A stretch of DNA of 5,201 bases, from NCBI GenBank assembly GCA_028702395.1, contig JAQVOV010000040.1:1-5201 (forward strand). The letters are read 5' to 3'. The DNA comes from Candidatus Omnitrophota bacterium (GTDB taxonomy: Bacteria; Omnitrophota; Gorgyraeia; JABMRN01). Positions 4,798-5,201 of this stretch are shown here, piece after piece. The position numbers were made by a program, and so were the translations under genes. The notes beneath the pieces were generated by a model, which saw only the letters and a program-made list of their open reading frames with translations, made no database searches and was not told the origin of the DNA. The stretch's first letter is position 1. Every line of letters begins with the position of its first letter.

Positions 4798-5147
4798 GAA
4801 ATCGTCATGCTTTTTGTCAATTTTTCTATCTCTTGAGAAAAAGAGATCAATAGCTGCTGATCAATATTTGAGAATTCTATCCCTAGCTCATTTTTTTCTG
4901 CCCCACATATTTTTTTGTTTTCAATGACCCAAACAACTGTTCCCTTAAAATCCAATTGTTTTTTTTCAAAGAATAACTTTACATCTAGATCTTCGAAAAG
5001 CGGGACTTTTATATCCGTATATAAACAAACCCCACCTATACCTATATTCTCTGTAAAAGCATTGATCAATAGATCGTGTTTTTGAATACAGATCTGGCAT
5101 TTTACTTTTATCCTTGGAAATCTTCTTTTATCAACTCCTTGCCACAT
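4794..5147 (-). CDS. PilZ-domain protein with degenerate second motif
   Basis: This encodes 117 residues and one PilZ domain, with no membrane segment. It opens MWQGVDKRRFPRIKV, so RxxxR is intact at R8-R12. The second motif reads NIGIGG (N34-G36-G39): the usual Ser of D/NxSxxG is replaced by Gly. This may weaken or alter c-di-GMP binding. Later strands include DVKLFFEKKQLDFKGTVVWVIE and a late NELGIEFSNID. The C terminus is helical (FSQEIEKLTKSM). The start has AAAGGA about 4-5 nt upstream and an extended -10 promoter close by. No terminator separates it from the TIGR04073 gene 61 bp downstream. Read-through is therefore possible although that gene has its own promoter. Confidence 0.92.
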   Translation of the reverse strand: MWQGVDKRRFPRIKVKCQICIQKHDLLINAFTENIGIGGVCLYTDIKVPLFEDLDVKLFFEKKQLDFKGTVVWVIENKKICGAEKNELGIEFSNIDQQLLISFSQEIEKLTKSMTIS

Positions 5148-5167
5148 AAATTCCTTTCTTTTTTTAT

Positions 5168-5196
5168 ATTATACCAAAAGGGTGTTGTAAAAACAA
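5168..5196 (-). promoter_or_regulatory. Extended -10 promoter for the 5147-4794 PilZ gene
   Basis: On the minus strand TGG directly precedes a consensus TATAAT (5173-5168), giving a TGn extended -10. A weak -35, TTGTTT (5196-5191), sits 17 bp upstream. The ATG at 5147 is about 21 bp past the -10. A small palindrome, GTTGT-aaaa-ACAAC (5184-5197), overlaps the -35 and could be an operator, though it is short. Confidence 0.7.
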
Positions 5197-5201
5197 CCTT
5201 T

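Noticed and set aside
5184..5197. Operator palindrome GTTGT-aaaa-ACAAC over the -35
   Set aside because: Five-bp arms in AT-rich DNA are expected by chance; there is no second copy in the window.

Overview
The window is AT-rich bacterial DNA in which every supported gene lies on the minus strand, so transcription runs from high to low coordinates. The gene content is four short PilZ-domain proteins, a DUF4416 protein, a TIGR04073 (exosortase system-associated) protein, a HIT-family hydrolase and several small lineage-type proteins. That mix best fits a Gram-negative-type uncultured lineage such as Omnitrophota, or another exosortase-bearing group. The assignment is an inference from gene families; no marker gene is present.

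Reading in the direction of transcription: (a) 5196-4794 holds an extended -10 promoter and a PilZ protein with a degenerate NxGxxG motif. (b) 4797-4342 holds a near-consensus promoter whose -35 overlaps the stop of the preceding gene, then the exported TIGR04073 protein, then a strong intrinsic terminator. (c) 4310-3497 holds a strong promoter, a canonical PilZ protein, a small acidic/proline-rich zinc-ribbon protein, and an intrinsic terminator. (d) 3420-3079 holds a stand-alone HIT hydrolase. (e) 3060-2961 is a 100-bp inverted-repeat element built from 7-bp CTAGTCA-like units. (f) 2939-1530 is a tight overlapping operon of soluble PilZ, membrane-anchored PilZ and DUF4416 protein. (g) 1513-1474 is a second, one-armed copy of the same repeat, overlapping a probable promoter. 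(h) 1403-1 holds a membrane-anchored FxLYD/DUF3426-like protein. It is coupled by an ATGA overlap to a membrane-anchored or exported protein that runs off the window and looks like the N-terminal part of a serine (alpha/beta) hydrolase.

The shared theme is cyclic-di-GMP reception: four PilZ receptors in about 3.2 kb, in three transcription units, with no visible GGDEF, EAL or HD-GYP enzyme. One receptor is tied to the membrane and coupled to DUF4416. The other notable signal is the heptamer repeat family. Its two copies share a 27-bp segment with one mismatch, and both place a TTGATT -35-like hexamer 16 bp ahead of a -10-like hexamer. This suggests a mobile or dispersed element that contributes to promoters. 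No rRNA, tRNA, CRISPR array, transposase or plus-strand gene was found.
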